From: Clostridia bacterium
GTDB taxonomy: Bacteria; Bacillota; Clostridia; Lachnospirales; Cellulosilyticaceae
Assembly (NCBI GenBank): GCA_029239755.1
Contig: JARBUI010000002.1
Location: 1 to 64,000, forward strand
DNA: 64,000 bases
Direction of reading: 5' to 3'
The position numbers and the translations under genes were made by a program. Below are positions 19,691-27,143 of the stretch, piece after piece (the first letter of the stretch is position 1; each line of letters begins with the position of its first letter). Under the pieces are notes generated by a model. It was not told the origin of the DNA. It did no database searches and saw only the letters and a list, made by a program, of their open reading frames with translations.

Positions 19691-20830
19691 ATGTTTTGTA
19701 AATTAAACAGCTACTCTTTAAATGGAGTAGATACTATTCATGTGGATGTTGAAATAGATATTTGTGATGGCTTACCAGGATTTGAAATTGTAGGTCTTCC
19801 TGATAGTGCTGTAAAAGAATCTCGTGAACGTGTAAAAAGTGCTATCAAAAATAGTGGTTATAAATTCCCAATACGTAAAATAACTGTTAATTTAGCTCCT
19901 GCAGACGTAAAAAAAGAGGGGAGTATCTACGATCTTCCTATTGCATTAGGGATATTATGCTGTATGGGGGAGATTCCTGCTTCAGCAATTGAGAATAGAG
20001 TGTTTATAGGAGAACTCGCCCTAAATGGTGATATTAGAGGAATCAGAGGATTGCTTCCAATATTATGTTCTATAAGAGAAAATTCTTCACTGACCTGCAT
20101 TGTCCCCTTTAATAATGCAGAAGAAGCCTCGCTTATTCAAAAAAGCACAATATTTCTAGCTAATAATTTACAAGAAGTTATCTCATTTACTAAAAATGAA
20201 TATAACCTAAGTAAATGTCCTCAATTAGCGTCATCTGCCCATTCCAGTTATACTATCAACTTTTCTGATGTAAAAGGTCAAGAAAATGTTAAAAGGGGCC
20301 TTATGATATGCGCCGCTGGCTATCATAACGCTCTCCTGATTGGCCCGCCAGGCTCTGGTAAAACTATGCTTGCTAATAGGCTCATTTCTATTCTTCCTCC
20401 GCTTACCGAAAGTGAATGTATTGAAATAACTAAGATTTACAGTGTAGCTAATAAGCTCCCAGATCATTCGATTATTAAAGAAAGGCCTTTTAGATCTCCA
20501 CATCACACTATTTCCTCTTTAGGCCTTACTGGCGGAGGTCAGCATCCTAAACCCGGTGAAATAAGCCTTGCCCATCTCGGAGTACTCTTCTTAGATGAAT
20601 TATTAGAATTCAATAAGAATGCTCTCGAGGTACTAAGACAACCCATTGAAGAACATCAAGTAACCATATCAAGAGCTAATCACACTATTACGTACCCTTC
20701 AAACTTCCTATTTATAGCTTCTACTAACCCTTGTCCTTGCGGATATTATCCTAATACTCAAAAATGCATTTGCAGCTTAAATAGCATTCGAAAGTATTTA
20801 GGTAAGTTATCGGGTCCATTGCTAGACAGA
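19691..20830 (+). pseudogene. comM: comM (yifB) Mg-chelatase-like ATPase, 5' part, split by the element
   Basis: The first 380 codons match ComM/YifB: the N-terminal Lon-protease-like domain, Walker [15 protein letters not shown] near residue 219, a FLDELLEF Walker B, and the Cys-rich loop NPCPCGYY. It ends at LSGPLLDR (20807-20830), where family members continue with an Ile-Asp segment. Here the frame passes into unrelated, repeat-rich DNA and stops at 21058, giving a 455-residue chimera whose last 75 residues have no family character. ComM is a hexameric helicase that extends heteroduplex in Gram-negative transformation; its role in Firmicutes is less clear. The 3' half is not in the window. 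Confidence 0.88.
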
Positions 20831-20838
20831 AGGGGGCA
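20824..20838. other. Probable left attachment junction (attL) in comM
   Basis: The comM match ends at codon 380 (20828-20830), and element DNA beginning AGGGGGCACAAAC follows. The exact crossover cannot be fixed without an empty-site sequence. The codons are unchanged up to the break, so the core overlaps or touches the LLDR codons. No matching attR was seen up to 64000. Confidence 0.65.
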
Positions 20839-20918
20839 CAAACAGAAATTATTCTGGATAGATTTGAGTACAATGATAATAAAAAAAGCTATAAAGTTAA
20901 TACATACCTTACAATATA

Positions 20919-20946
20919 AAAAAAGCTCGTCAAGTGACGGGCTTTT
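20919..20946. terminator. Intrinsic terminator at the left end of the element
   Basis: AGCTCGTCA and TGACGGGCT form a stem with a 2-nt loop (20924-20943), flanked by an A-run and a T-run, so it can act on both strands. It would stop phage minus-strand transcripts before comM, and comM transcripts before the phage. Confidence 0.75.
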
Positions 20947-20948
20947 TA

Positions 20949-21131
20949 CTATTTTATATTATCTAATATTATATAGAAGAAACACCATCTATATGGTTTT
21001 GAAATCCTCTATTTTATATTATTTCTATATTATTATAGAAGAAACACCATCTAAATAGTTTTCAAATCTTCTACTTTATATTATCTCTATATTATTATAG
21101 AAGAAACACCATTTAAATAGTTTCAAAATCT
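20949..21131. repeat. Three tandem copies of a ~61-bp repeat
   Basis: Copies begin at about 20949, 21009 and 21071. Each has CTA(T/C)TTTATATTAT, then GAAGAAACACCAT (20976, 21038 and 21100), then a variant of AAATAGTTTTCAAATC. Copies 2 and 3 are the closest. The units are contiguous, so this is not a CRISPR array. They lie just inside the left junction and contain no gene. Confidence 0.85.
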
Positions 21132-21169
21132 TTCGTTTCTAAAGTCTTGATTACTATTACGGCCACTTT

Positions 21170-21493
21170 CTATGACTCAATCAATTCTCCTTTGGGTGAT
21201 ATTATAAGCTCCCGCGAGCCATACGATATGCAAAGTAGCTGCTCGTCAAAGAACGCTTTAACATCCTCTCCGTACTCTCTTATACAAAATAGATTAATAA
21301 ACCCGCATTGCGTAATTAATAGTAGGTTAAGACCGTCTGTAGCCACAAAATACGGTAACTTTTTCTCTCTTACTACTCTATTAATATCTTCGTGTAGAGT
21401 AAACGCTTTTTCAATTTTTAATAGCTTAAAGTCAATGAAGTTAGTTAATTTACGCAGTATATTTTTGATATGTTTCAGGATTAGCCCTCCCAA
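21170..21493 (-). CDS. Small phage protein of unknown function
   Basis: An open frame of up to 107 residues, most leftward of the phage. I do not recognise it. The start is unsure: TTG 21493 has no ribosome-binding site before it, while GGGAGGG lies just inside the frame and would serve a non-standard start about 8 nt further on. The middle has VATDGLNLLLIT and LLCISYGSRELIIS. The hairpin at 21510-21528 between it and the next gene has no U-tract. Confidence 0.5.
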   Translation of the reverse strand: MGGLILKHIKNILRKLTNFIDFKLLKIEKAFTLHEDINRVVREKKLPYFVATDGLNLLLITQCGFINLFCIREYGEDVKAFFDEQLLCISYGSRELIISPKGELIES

Positions 21494-21535
21494 TCTATAA
21501 ATAGTTGAGCGGGGGCTTTCGCCCCCATTCTCTGT

Positions 21536-21838
21536 TTAGTATCTTTCTCTTGCATAGTAGAATAATTTTTCTATAATTTCTGTTATGCCGTAGCGAGCGT
21601 CTACGAATGTGATAAATTCTCCATAATTTGTATAGGCTATAAATGCAGGAGTATCTGCTAAATTATCTATATAAATCCTAAAAGGCTTTTCTTCTTCTAA
21701 ATATTCGAGGTATCCCCAATTGATAAGTATTTCGCTTTCGCTAATATTGCTTATGCTCCAATCCCAATTTTCGTCCTTGCTGCTTAATTCCTTAATAATT
21801 TCCTCAACCTCTGACTTATACTCCATTAAATTAAACAT
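21536..21838 (-). CDS. Small acidic phage protein (possible DNA mimic)
   Basis: A 100-residue protein rich in Glu and Asp (EVEEIIKELSSKDENWDW, LEYLEEEKPF), with few basic residues. It is not recognised by family. GGAGGG lies about 7 nt before the ATG. It is next to the ArdA-like gene, and both are small, acidic and at the phage edge, so a counter-defence role is possible; this is inference only. Confidence 0.6.
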   Translation of the reverse strand: MFNLMEYKSEVEEIIKELSSKDENWDWSISNISESEILINWGYLEYLEEEKPFRIYIDNLADTPAFIAYTNYGEFITFVDARYGITEIIEKLFYYARERY

Positions 21839-21912
21839 CTTCTAGCCCTCCGTGTTGTTCTTTTTGTGTAATCCTGTGACTTATTATATAGGTTATCAAA
21901 ATGTTTTAGTAT

Positions 21913-21937
21913 GGCGAGAGGCTTTCGCCCCTTCGCC
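21913..21937 (-). terminator. GC-rich hairpin after the ardA-like gene
   Basis: GGCGAGAGGC and GCCCCTTCGCC form a GC-rich stem with a TTTC loop just after the stop codon of the ArdA-like gene. There is no clear U-tract, so termination is uncertain. Confidence 0.4.
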
Positions 21938-21945
21938 TATCCCCG

Positions 21946-22431
21946 TTATCTAGGGAAATTTATTATTACTTTATCAGCTAACTCTATAAAGTTTACACCG
22001 TCGCACTCCATATCGTTTAAGTATCTGCTGTAATCGAAATATCTTACAATATCGTCAGGGATAGTATCAAAGAAACAAGTTTCGTCTAAGTAGATAGAAA
22101 CCGCATCCTCTTTATCTAGGTTGGTACCGTGTACCATATAGATCATATCATTAGATACCATTTCGATTGCTTCCTCTAGTGAGTACCCGCCTTGTTTAGC
22201 GATCTGGAGGACTAACTCGCTTTCGTATTCGTCGAGCTCCTCGATTTTCTCGATAGCCTCTCGGATTTGGTATATGTAGCTGAATTTAATTTCTTCATAG
22301 TCAACCACGAGTATTTCGTCGTCTGCGTTCTTTTGAATTTCTTCAATCGCGCTATCTAAATCCTCAGTACTTCCGATAGTGAACCATTTAAAATCATACT
22401 TTGAGATATTTTCTAAACATACATTAAACAT
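21946..22431 (-). CDS. ardA: ArdA-like antirestriction protein
   Basis: A 161-residue very acidic protein (about 39 Asp/Glu against about 12 Lys/Arg by my count). The C-terminal PDDIVRYFDYSRYLNDMEC matches the most conserved part of ArdA, and the N-terminus (FNVCLENISKYDF, then ILVVDYEE) fits the family layout. ArdA mimics about 42 bp of bent DNA and blocks type I restriction enzymes. It has its own sigma-A promoter, consistent with expression straight after entry by host RNA polymerase. Length is typical. Confidence 0.75.
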   Translation of the reverse strand: MFNVCLENISKYDFKWFTIGSTEDLDSAIEEIQKNADDEILVVDYEEIKFSYIYQIREAIEKIEELDEYESELVLQIAKQGGYSLEEAIEMVSNDMIYMVHGTNLDKEDAVSIYLDETCFFDTIPDDIVRYFDYSRYLNDMECDGVNFIELADKVIINFPR

Positions 22432-22479
22432 TTTGATAACCTCCGTAGTTGTGTAGTTTTATGTCGTCCTTACTCTTTT

Positions 22480-22508
22480 ATTATATACCGATATCCGTAA
22501 TACTTCAA
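22480..22508 (-). promoter_or_regulatory. Sigma-A type promoter of the ardA-like gene
   Basis: On the minus strand TTGAAG and TATAAT are separated by exactly 17 nt, about 50 nt upstream of the ATG. It differs from the seven-copy motif in front of the other early operons, so this gene can be read by unmodified host RNA polymerase. Confidence 0.75.
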
Positions 22509-22595
22509 TACGTATTAACAATATTTTTACAGTAAGTATTGGTATAATAAACACCCGTATAAAATATTATTAATCTTGCTTCTAATATCTTCTTA

Positions 22596-23069
22596 TCAAA
22601 TAACACCTATGCGAATGAACTCAAGGAGCTTATTCCCTAGCGCTCTTGACATTCCTTTATTAAATACACATCTTACTATAGTTATCTCGTTAATTGTATC
22701 GTCATCAAAATGTTTAATACCGTCCCACGATAATTTAAAGATATTCTGTGCCTCTATCTCAATTTCGTTGTTTACTACAGCAATTCCGAACGTTCCGTGC
22801 TCCCGATATCTGACGAGAGGTACCGCATAAAACGGGTCTTGACCACTTTTTGCATTGCGATTCTCGTTCTTTGTTAGCGGGATAACTTTTATTTTATCTG
22901 CTCTCCCTACTTCTTCATATTCTCCAACTACCATAGCAGGACGTATCCCCTTAATATTCCATACATTCGTATCGTATGCCCCGAGGTCTACGCCGATAAT
23001 ATCTCCATGACTTATTTTGATTTGTTCCTTTTTTAACCTATCAAATATAGTTACTATATCCATTCTCAT
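22596..23069 (-). CDS. MazF/PemK-fold protein
   Basis: A 157-residue protein with the pattern of the MazF/PemK fold: GDIIGVDLG near 24, GIRPAMVVGE near 42, and IKVIPLT near 61. MazF relatives are mRNA endoribonucleases of toxin-antitoxin pairs. No antitoxin-like gene is adjacent; the nearest genes are the ArdA-like protein and a 130-residue unknown. It could be a solitary phage effector that degrades host mRNA, or a non-toxic relative. It has its own copy of the seven-fold motif. Confidence 0.65.
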   Translation of the reverse strand: MRMDIVTIFDRLKKEQIKISHGDIIGVDLGAYDTNVWNIKGIRPAMVVGEYEEVGRADKIKVIPLTKNENRNAKSGQDPFYAVPLVRYREHGTFGIAVVNNEIEIEAQNIFKLSWDGIKHFDDDTINEITIVRCVFNKGMSRALGNKLLEFIRIGVI

Positions 23070-23098
23070 TTTATAAGCGTCTCCTCAAGTCTGTTTTT

Positions 23099-23131
23099 GA
23101 GTATTTAGTAAAATAAACTTGATTTGTTACG
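23099..23131 (-). promoter_or_regulatory. Early motif copy A (upstream of the MazF-like gene)
   Basis: Minus strand: GTAACA, 14 nt, then TACTAAATACTC. It ends about 30 nt before the MazF-like start. If GTAACA is the -35 block, TAAATA sits 17 nt away at -10, which fits a promoter. Confidence 0.7.
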
Positions 23132-23134
23132 TAG

Positions 23135-23158
23135 AAAAAGCGTCCCTAAATGGAACGC
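23135..23158 (-). terminator. Intrinsic terminator of the dNMP kinase operon
   Basis: GCGTTCC and GGGACGC pair around ATTTA on the minus strand, followed by TTTTTC. It lies right after the stop codon of the 130-residue gene and just upstream of motif copy A. Confidence 0.75.
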
Positions 23159-23163
23159 CATGT

Positions 23164-23556
23164 TTATTCGTCTATCTGTCTTGTTTTAGTTTTATGAGTC
23201 GAGCCCATATTATGAGTATATTTTAAAGAAAAAAATTCTATTTTATCAGCCGGGAGCGGTGTCTCGTGTTTATCCCTAAATCTTATTTGAGTAGTGGACA
23301 GTACAGGGTATTCTTTCTTTTTTGATTTGAGTCTGTCTTTATCTCTAAAGTCGTCACCTAGAATAATATTAGATAGCCTAGTGAGTACGTAAGATTTTGG
23401 ATATTCTCCTACTGCCTCAAAATACTCCTCTAAAAGCATATTGATAATCTTATTAAGATCAGCTATAGATATGCCGCGGTTATTCTCTAGGCTTTCTATA
23501 ATAGTGTCTAGTTTTTCATTAATTGCTTGATAATCCAGCCCGATAAATCTGTTCAT
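23164..23556 (-). CDS. Phage protein of unknown function
   Basis: A 130-residue protein, not recognised. The N-terminal half is helical (IDTIIESLENN-type, LNKIINMLLEEYF) and the C-terminal 50 residues are basic. It is the last gene of the unit dNMP kinase, HTH regulator, this gene, with a terminator right after it. The 12-nt gap to the HTH gene indicates co-transcription. Confidence 0.6.
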   Translation of the reverse strand: MNRFIGLDYQAINEKLDTIIESLENNRGISIADLNKIINMLLEEYFEAVGEYPKSYVLTRLSNIILGDDFRDKDRLKSKKKEYPVLSTTQIRFRDKHETPLPADKIEFFSLKYTHNMGSTHKTKTRQIDE

Positions 23557-23568
23557 TATATACCCCTC

Positions 23569-23871
23569 CTATAGTTGTCTGCTAATGTTGTCCTCTATCT
23601 TTTTATCAATGTTAGATAGCTGAAAACTTACCCCCTGCTGCGTAATATTAAGCGCGTTTGCTACCTCTGTCTGCGTATAGCCTTTTAGATAATATAGGTC
23701 TAAAATGCCTGTCTGTCTGCCCGAAAAACCGCACTCGTTTATAAATTTATCTAAATCGAGGAGTATATCCGCTATACCCGAGAAATTACAGCTATTTATC
23801 ATAACCGCTTTAAGTTTTTCGTAGCTCATTAATAAGGATTTAACACGCTCTACTGTATTCATTTTATGCAT
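23569..23871 (-). CDS. Sigma-region-4-like helix-turn-helix regulator
   Basis: A 100-residue protein whose C-terminal half has LDLYYLKGYTQTEVANALNI followed by a recognition helix (QQGVSFQLSNIDKKI), the layout of sigma-70 region 4. No region 2 is present. Such small phage proteins act as partial sigma factors or late activators (ArpU-like or RinA-like). It overlaps the dNMP kinase gene by 8 nt. Confidence 0.65.
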   Translation of the reverse strand: MHKMNTVERVKSLLMSYEKLKAVMINSCNFSGIADILLDLDKFINECGFSGRQTGILDLYYLKGYTQTEVANALNITQQGVSFQLSNIDKKIEDNISRQL

Positions 23872-24415
23872 GATAATTTGCCTCCGCTCTGACGAGATAT
23901 AAAACGCTTTCTATCTTTTGATAAAGCTCCTCTAATGTGCCATTATTCGAAATTTGATAATCATAGAGCATGGCCTCCGCTTGCTCTTCGGTCTCGTGCT
24001 CTAAGTCCGCAGGATTAAAAATGTCCCCGTTCTCTACTATTCTTTTAATCTGATCTTCACGGGTAACAGCTACTTTTACCACAATATAGCCATTATCTTT
24101 TAAATAAGTATACTCATTGAGTTGTCTTGTATCGGTAATAATAACATTTCCATATTGATTTTCTTTAAGATAATCGCTTATACTGCGGTCTGTGTAGTTA
24201 ATCCATACGTTCGGCTCAAAGCTCCTGAAATATTGGCCTATTCCTTGATACATAGCCCGAGGTTTTCCCTCTGCTACTTTCTCAGGGAAATACTCATTTA
24301 AAATATTTCTGATACCCTCAGCAAAAGCAAAACGTCTAAATCCATAGTTTTCAATTAAATAATTACCAACCGTATCTTTACCACTCCTCATTTTTCCAAC
24401 TAGTGCAATTTTCAT
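23864..24415 (-). CDS. Deoxynucleoside monophosphate kinase
   Basis: A 183-residue P-loop kinase: MKIALVGKMRSGKDTVGNYL carries the Walker A GKMRSGKDT, then a FRRFAFAEGIR segment and a DTR motif (IITDTRQLNE) as in phage dNMP kinases. It supplies dNDPs for phage DNA synthesis and complements dUTPase, ThyX and the reductase encoded nearby. It is the first gene after motif copy B. Confidence 0.8.
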   Translation of the reverse strand: MKIALVGKMRSGKDTVGNYLIENYGFRRFAFAEGIRNILNEYFPEKVAEGKPRAMYQGIGQYFRSFEPNVWINYTDRSISDYLKENQYGNVIITDTRQLNEYTYLKDNGYIVVKVAVTREDQIKRIVENGDIFNPADLEHETEEQAEAMLYDYQISNNGTLEELYQKIESVLYLVRAEANYHA

Positions 24416-24470
24416 CTTGAAACCTCCTAAACACTTGATTTTATGGGGCTTTGAGGTTTTCTCTCACTCC

Positions 24471-24506
24471 CTCAAGTAATTAGTAAAAAAAGTTGACTTT
24501 GTTACA
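24471..24506 (-). promoter_or_regulatory. Early motif copy B (dNMP kinase operon; overlaps the repressor promoter)
   Basis: Minus strand: TGTAACA, 14 nt, TACTAATTACTTGAG, ending about 55 nt before the dNMP kinase ATG. Its spacer contains the -35 box of the divergent plus-strand repressor promoter, so the two transcription starts would interfere. Confidence 0.75.
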
Positions 24507-24521
24507 TGGGCTATGTACAAT
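24493..24521 (+). promoter_or_regulatory. Sigma-A type promoter of the plus-strand XRE gene
   Basis: TTGACT and TACAAT are separated by exactly 17 nt, about 60 nt before the XRE start. The -35 box lies inside motif copy B. This is the one clear host-type promoter for a phage gene facing right in the main phage block. Confidence 0.75.
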
Positions 24522-24555
24522 ATACTTATAAGCGTAATTCGTTTCAAAGAATTAC
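24522..24555. promoter_or_regulatory. Candidate operator O1 and overlapping inverted repeat
   Basis: ATACTTATAAGCGTAA (24522-24537) belongs to the 16-bp dyad family ATACTC-N4-GCGTAT. Overlapping it, GTAATTC (24534-24540) and GAATTAC (24549-24555) form a perfect 7-bp inverted repeat around 8 nt. Both sit between the -10 box and the XRE start, a fitting place for autorepression. Confidence 0.55.
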
Positions 24556-24580
24556 TACAAACTAACACGGAGGACACATA

Positions 24581-25003
24581 ATGGGCGAAATTGAAATATA
24601 TAAAAAAGAAGATGGTTATAAGGGGTTGGTTCTTTCAGCATTAAGCGATGGCGGTAGACGTGTTTTAGACATGGCTACGGAAATAAGAATTACATGCAAT
24701 TTGGACGAGCACCTTAAAGCGCTAGGTCTTACTCAAGCTGAACTCGCGCAGATAACAGGCATGAGGCAAGCGACCATCTCAGAGCTGGTTACTAAACGTA
24801 AAGCAAATGTTTCTATAGCTCATATGCTCGTTTTAATGCTTATTCTCAAAATACCTAAATTCTCAGATATGTTCGAGATGACTTTCGACGAAGAAACAGT
24901 AGAACAAATGGCTAAAGATCGTAAGGCATGGGAGAAAAGCAAAAAGATACCCGAAGAAATGGCTGACCTTATGGTGGAAAATGTATTACGTAAAGTTAGA
25001 TAA
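24581..25003 (+). CDS. XRE-family repressor, only plus-strand gene of the main phage block
   Basis: A 140-residue protein with a helix-turn-helix at about residues 47-67 (LGLTQAELAQITGMRQATI, then SELVTKRK). The rest is helical with no peptidase or dimerisation family I recognise. It is divergent from the early operons and has its own strong promoter and operator-like dyads, so it is the best candidate for the lysogeny repressor. GGAGGACACATA precedes the ATG. Confidence 0.7.
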   Translation: MGEIEIYKKEDGYKGLVLSALSDGGRRVLDMATEIRITCNLDEHLKALGLTQAELAQITGMRQATISELVTKRKANVSIAHMLVLMLILKIPKFSDMFEMTFDEETVEQMAKDRKAWEKSKKIPEEMADLMVENVLRKVR

Positions 25004-25033
25004 AAAATACCCGCTGATTAGGCGGGCTTTTCT
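25003..25033. terminator. Terminator between convergent genes
   Basis: CCCGC and GCGGG pair around TGATTAG, flanked by A6 on the left and TTTTCTTTT on the right. It serves the plus-strand repressor and the minus-strand unit ending at 25035. Confidence 0.85.
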
Positions 25034-25034
25034 T

Positions 25035-25586
25035 TTATATACAATGACACTCTTCACAAGGAGTCTCACAGTCACAAGGGACGAACTCCTTTTCTGTGAG
25101 CGTCATTTCAGCGATTAATATATTATTATTGAAATATCTTAAAAGTTGCTTGCTCTCCTCTGATTTAATCGCATATCTTACACCCTTAATATCTCCGCCC
25201 GATACCGCGTCAATCTCGGTGATCTCGTCATCAGCATATTCTGACGAGATAGGTTCCGTAGGTAGTTCTATCTCCTCACCCTTTGCGAGCTTATGATAAA
25301 CTTCGTCATAAAACGGCTGATCCTCGTTATCCTGCGCCCTTTCGATAGTGCCGTCCTCATTAGCGCTTACTACAACAATAAAAGGCTCAATATTTCCGTT
25401 ATGCTCTACCGTCATGCGAACGGGTTCGCTGTATCCCTCAACCATAAAAGCCGTTTCAAATATGACTTGACTCAATTTTATGCTGCCTGTTCTTTGCCCC
25501 ATCTTATTAAGTGTATCTATTAAAATGCTCTCAATTATTTTACTGATTCCCTCTATTTTAATCTCACCGTTAATCTGTATTCTCAT
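25035..25586 (-). CDS. Phage protein with Cys-rich C-terminus
   Basis: A 183-residue protein, not recognised. The last 20 residues carry five to six cysteines (CDCETPCEECHCI), which may bind a metal; the middle is acidic. It is the last gene of the dut-thyX operon, 5 nt after the preceding gene. It could support the reductase or ThyX, but nothing in the sequence shows that. Confidence 0.55.
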   Translation of the reverse strand: MRIQINGEIKIEGISKIIESILIDTLNKMGQRTGSIKLSQVIFETAFMVEGYSEPVRMTVEHNGNIEPFIVVVSANEDGTIERAQDNEDQPFYDEVYHKLAKGEEIELPTEPISSEYADDEITEIDAVSGGDIKGVRYAIKSEESKQLLRYFNNNILIAEMTLTEKEFVPCDCETPCEECHCI

Positions 25587-25591
25587 TATGA

Positions 25592-25867
25592 CTACCTCCG
25601 TCTATTGTTGGTGTTTTTATACTTGCATTTTCTTGATTGCTTTCTAAAGGAGCTAAACTCCTCGGGAGTTGTAATCCTACGCATAGCCTCTATAAAATAA
25701 GGCTCATAGGGTATGACCTTTTGATAGTATAGTTTGATCATCAGCCGAGTGCCGTCCATATGCTTAAAATGTGAATGATACGTATAGGGTTTATTTTTAC
25801 GGACTAAAGTAAAACCTCTGCCTTGAAGTATTCTGAATTCCCCATCCTCGAAAATACTTGAGCTCAT
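25592..25867 (-). CDS. Small basic phage protein of unknown function
   Basis: A 91-residue basic protein ending in an Arg/Lys/Asn-rich tail (KCKYKNTNNRRR). No family recognised. It lies 24 nt after thyX in the same operon. Confidence 0.55.
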   Translation of the reverse strand: MSSSIFEDGEFRILQGRGFTLVRKNKPYTYHSHFKHMDGTRLMIKLYYQKVIPYEPYFIEAMRRITTPEEFSSFRKQSRKCKYKNTNNRRR

Positions 25868-25891
25868 AGCTCCGCCCCCTCTATAGAGTTT

Positions 25892-26563
25892 TTATATTAT
25901 CTCTTTTTTAAGTGGTCTTATTCCGCAGGATTTCGCCTCGTCGCAGTATCCGAGGCTTACGCATTTAGGGGTCATATGATAAGCGATATAATCCCATCCT
26001 TGACCATCCTCCCTATTATCAAGCTCACTAAGCGCCTGTTTAATGTCTTTTATTAACTGTCTGACCTCATGATAAGCTCTTGAGCATAGTCTTAAATGTG
26101 CTAAATGTATAAGCGCTCTAGCGTTAATCTTAAATGCGATTTTTGTAGTATGACCGAGCGGTAATATATTCGCTGTATCCTCTTGAGGAATATCGAGAGC
26201 AGCAAGTATTTTATAGGTCTCCTTGACCTGCTCCATAAGCTCGGTATAAGCCTTTAATGCCTCGGAATTATTCGAGATTTTAGGCGGTATAAAATAGTCC
26301 ATATTTTCATAATTGATATATCTTGTAGAGGCTTGCAGCCTACTTGTTCCGATAATATGAGTATAAATCTCACGGATAGCCCGAGCGGAGTATCCGTCAA
26401 GCTCTAACACAACGTCTACGAACTCAAAAGTCCTCGTATGGTTAGCCATTAGACAATGTTTAGCGATCCCCGCCGACGGTTCCGAGTCCCAACAAATAGC
26501 TGCTACCTCTCCGACTAACTCTAAAGGGTTCTTTGTATAGTCTAAAATTCTTACTCTACCCAT
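25892..26563 (-). CDS. thyX: FAD-dependent thymidylate synthase ThyX
   Basis: A 223-residue protein with the ThyX core THIIGTSRLQASTRYINYEN near residues 68-87; the Ser and the STRY part match, while the first part of the classical RHR motif reads THI, a variant I recall from other Clostridial ThyX proteins. The C-terminus has SLGYCDEAKSCGIRP. ThyX makes dTMP from dUMP with methylene-THF and FADH2. It overlaps the dUTPase gene by 8 nt, which supplies its substrate dUMP. Confidence 0.88.
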   Translation of the reverse strand: MGRVRILDYTKNPLELVGEVAAICWDSEPSAGIAKHCLMANHTRTFEFVDVVLELDGYSARAIREIYTHIIGTSRLQASTRYINYENMDYFIPPKISNNSEALKAYTELMEQVKETYKILAALDIPQEDTANILPLGHTTKIAFKINARALIHLAHLRLCSRAYHEVRQLIKDIKQALSELDNREDGQGWDYIAYHMTPKCVSLGYCDEAKSCGIRPLKKEII

Positions 26564-27032
26564 TAATCACGTCCTCCTTTTCGTTGCTTGAGCCAAAACC
26601 GCCCGATCTATGCTTGTGGATAACGGAGTCATTGTCAGCCGTAAGGTATTTCACAAATATGCCCTGCACTATTCGCTCGCCCTCCTGTATAACTACCATC
26701 CTGTCGCTCGTATTGCATAGCGCTATTCCGATATTGCCGTCGTTGTCCTCATTTCCATAGTAAGAGGAGTCAATTACTCCGACTTGATTTACGAGCTTTA
26801 ATCCTTTTTTAGTCGCGATCGAGCTTCTAACGTATAGATTTAAAACCTCGTCGCGCAGCATATAGGCTTTTATATTAGTCCATATAATCACTGTTTGATT
26901 TGGTTTAAAAAGTACGTCTATAGGAGAATAAAAATCGTAACCCGCGCTCCTGTCGTCTGCTCTTTTTGGGAGCATTCCGTCTTTCTCGTAATGTAAAGCC
27001 TCAATAGTAACGTGTTTAAATCCTCTTTTCAT
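26556..27032 (-). CDS. dut: dUTP diphosphatase
   Basis: A 158-residue trimeric-type dUTPase with all five motifs: DRSAGYDFYS (27-36), VRSSIATKKGL (about 68), GVIDSSYYGNEDNDG (about 84), GERIVQGIFVKY (about 117) and the C-terminal RSGGFGSS. It removes dUTP and gives dUMP to ThyX. First gene after motif copy C; AGGAGGCACAAC precedes the ATG. Confidence 0.95.
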   Translation of the reverse strand: MKRGFKHVTIEALHYEKDGMLPKRADDRSAGYDFYSPIDVLFKPNQTVIIWTNIKAYMLRDEVLNLYVRSSIATKKGLKLVNQVGVIDSSYYGNEDNDGNIGIALCNTSDRMVVIQEGERIVQGIFVKYLTADNDSVIHKHRSGGFGSSNEKEDVING

Positions 27033-27071
27033 GTTGTGCCTCCTAAAATGTTTTTGTTTGGAGCAGTCTCG

Positions 27072-27107
27072 CTCAAGTATTTAGTAAAGTTTTTAGGAGT
27101 TGTTACA
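27072..27107 (-). promoter_or_regulatory. Early motif copy C (dut-thyX operon)
   Basis: Minus strand: TGTAACA, 14 nt, TACTAAATACTTGAG, ending 39 nt before the dut start. The reductase gene's terminator lies just upstream, so this operon needs its own start site. Confidence 0.75.
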
Positions 27108-27114
27108 CGTAAAA

Positions 27115-27143
27115 TAAAAAAAGAGAGGAATAAATCCCCTCTA
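27115..27143 (-). terminator. Intrinsic terminator of the reductase gene
   Basis: AGAGGGG and CCTCTCT pair around ATTTATT on the minus strand, followed by a T7 run. The stem covers the nrdJ stop codon. Confidence 0.8.

Noticed and set aside
20831..21058. Last 75 codons of the comM reading frame
   Set aside because: They read through the element's left end, a terminator and tandem repeats, and have no similarity to the ComM C-terminus. This is a chimeric tail, not a gene.
20949..21131. Small CRISPR array
   Set aside because: The repeat units are contiguous with no unique spacers, only three copies, and no cas genes are near; the Cas4-like nuclease at 31066 is a phage replication-type gene.
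21508..21530. Terminator between the first two phage genes
   Set aside because: GGGGGCGAAAGCCCCC is a strong hairpin but no U-tract follows on either strand; it may be only a stability stem.
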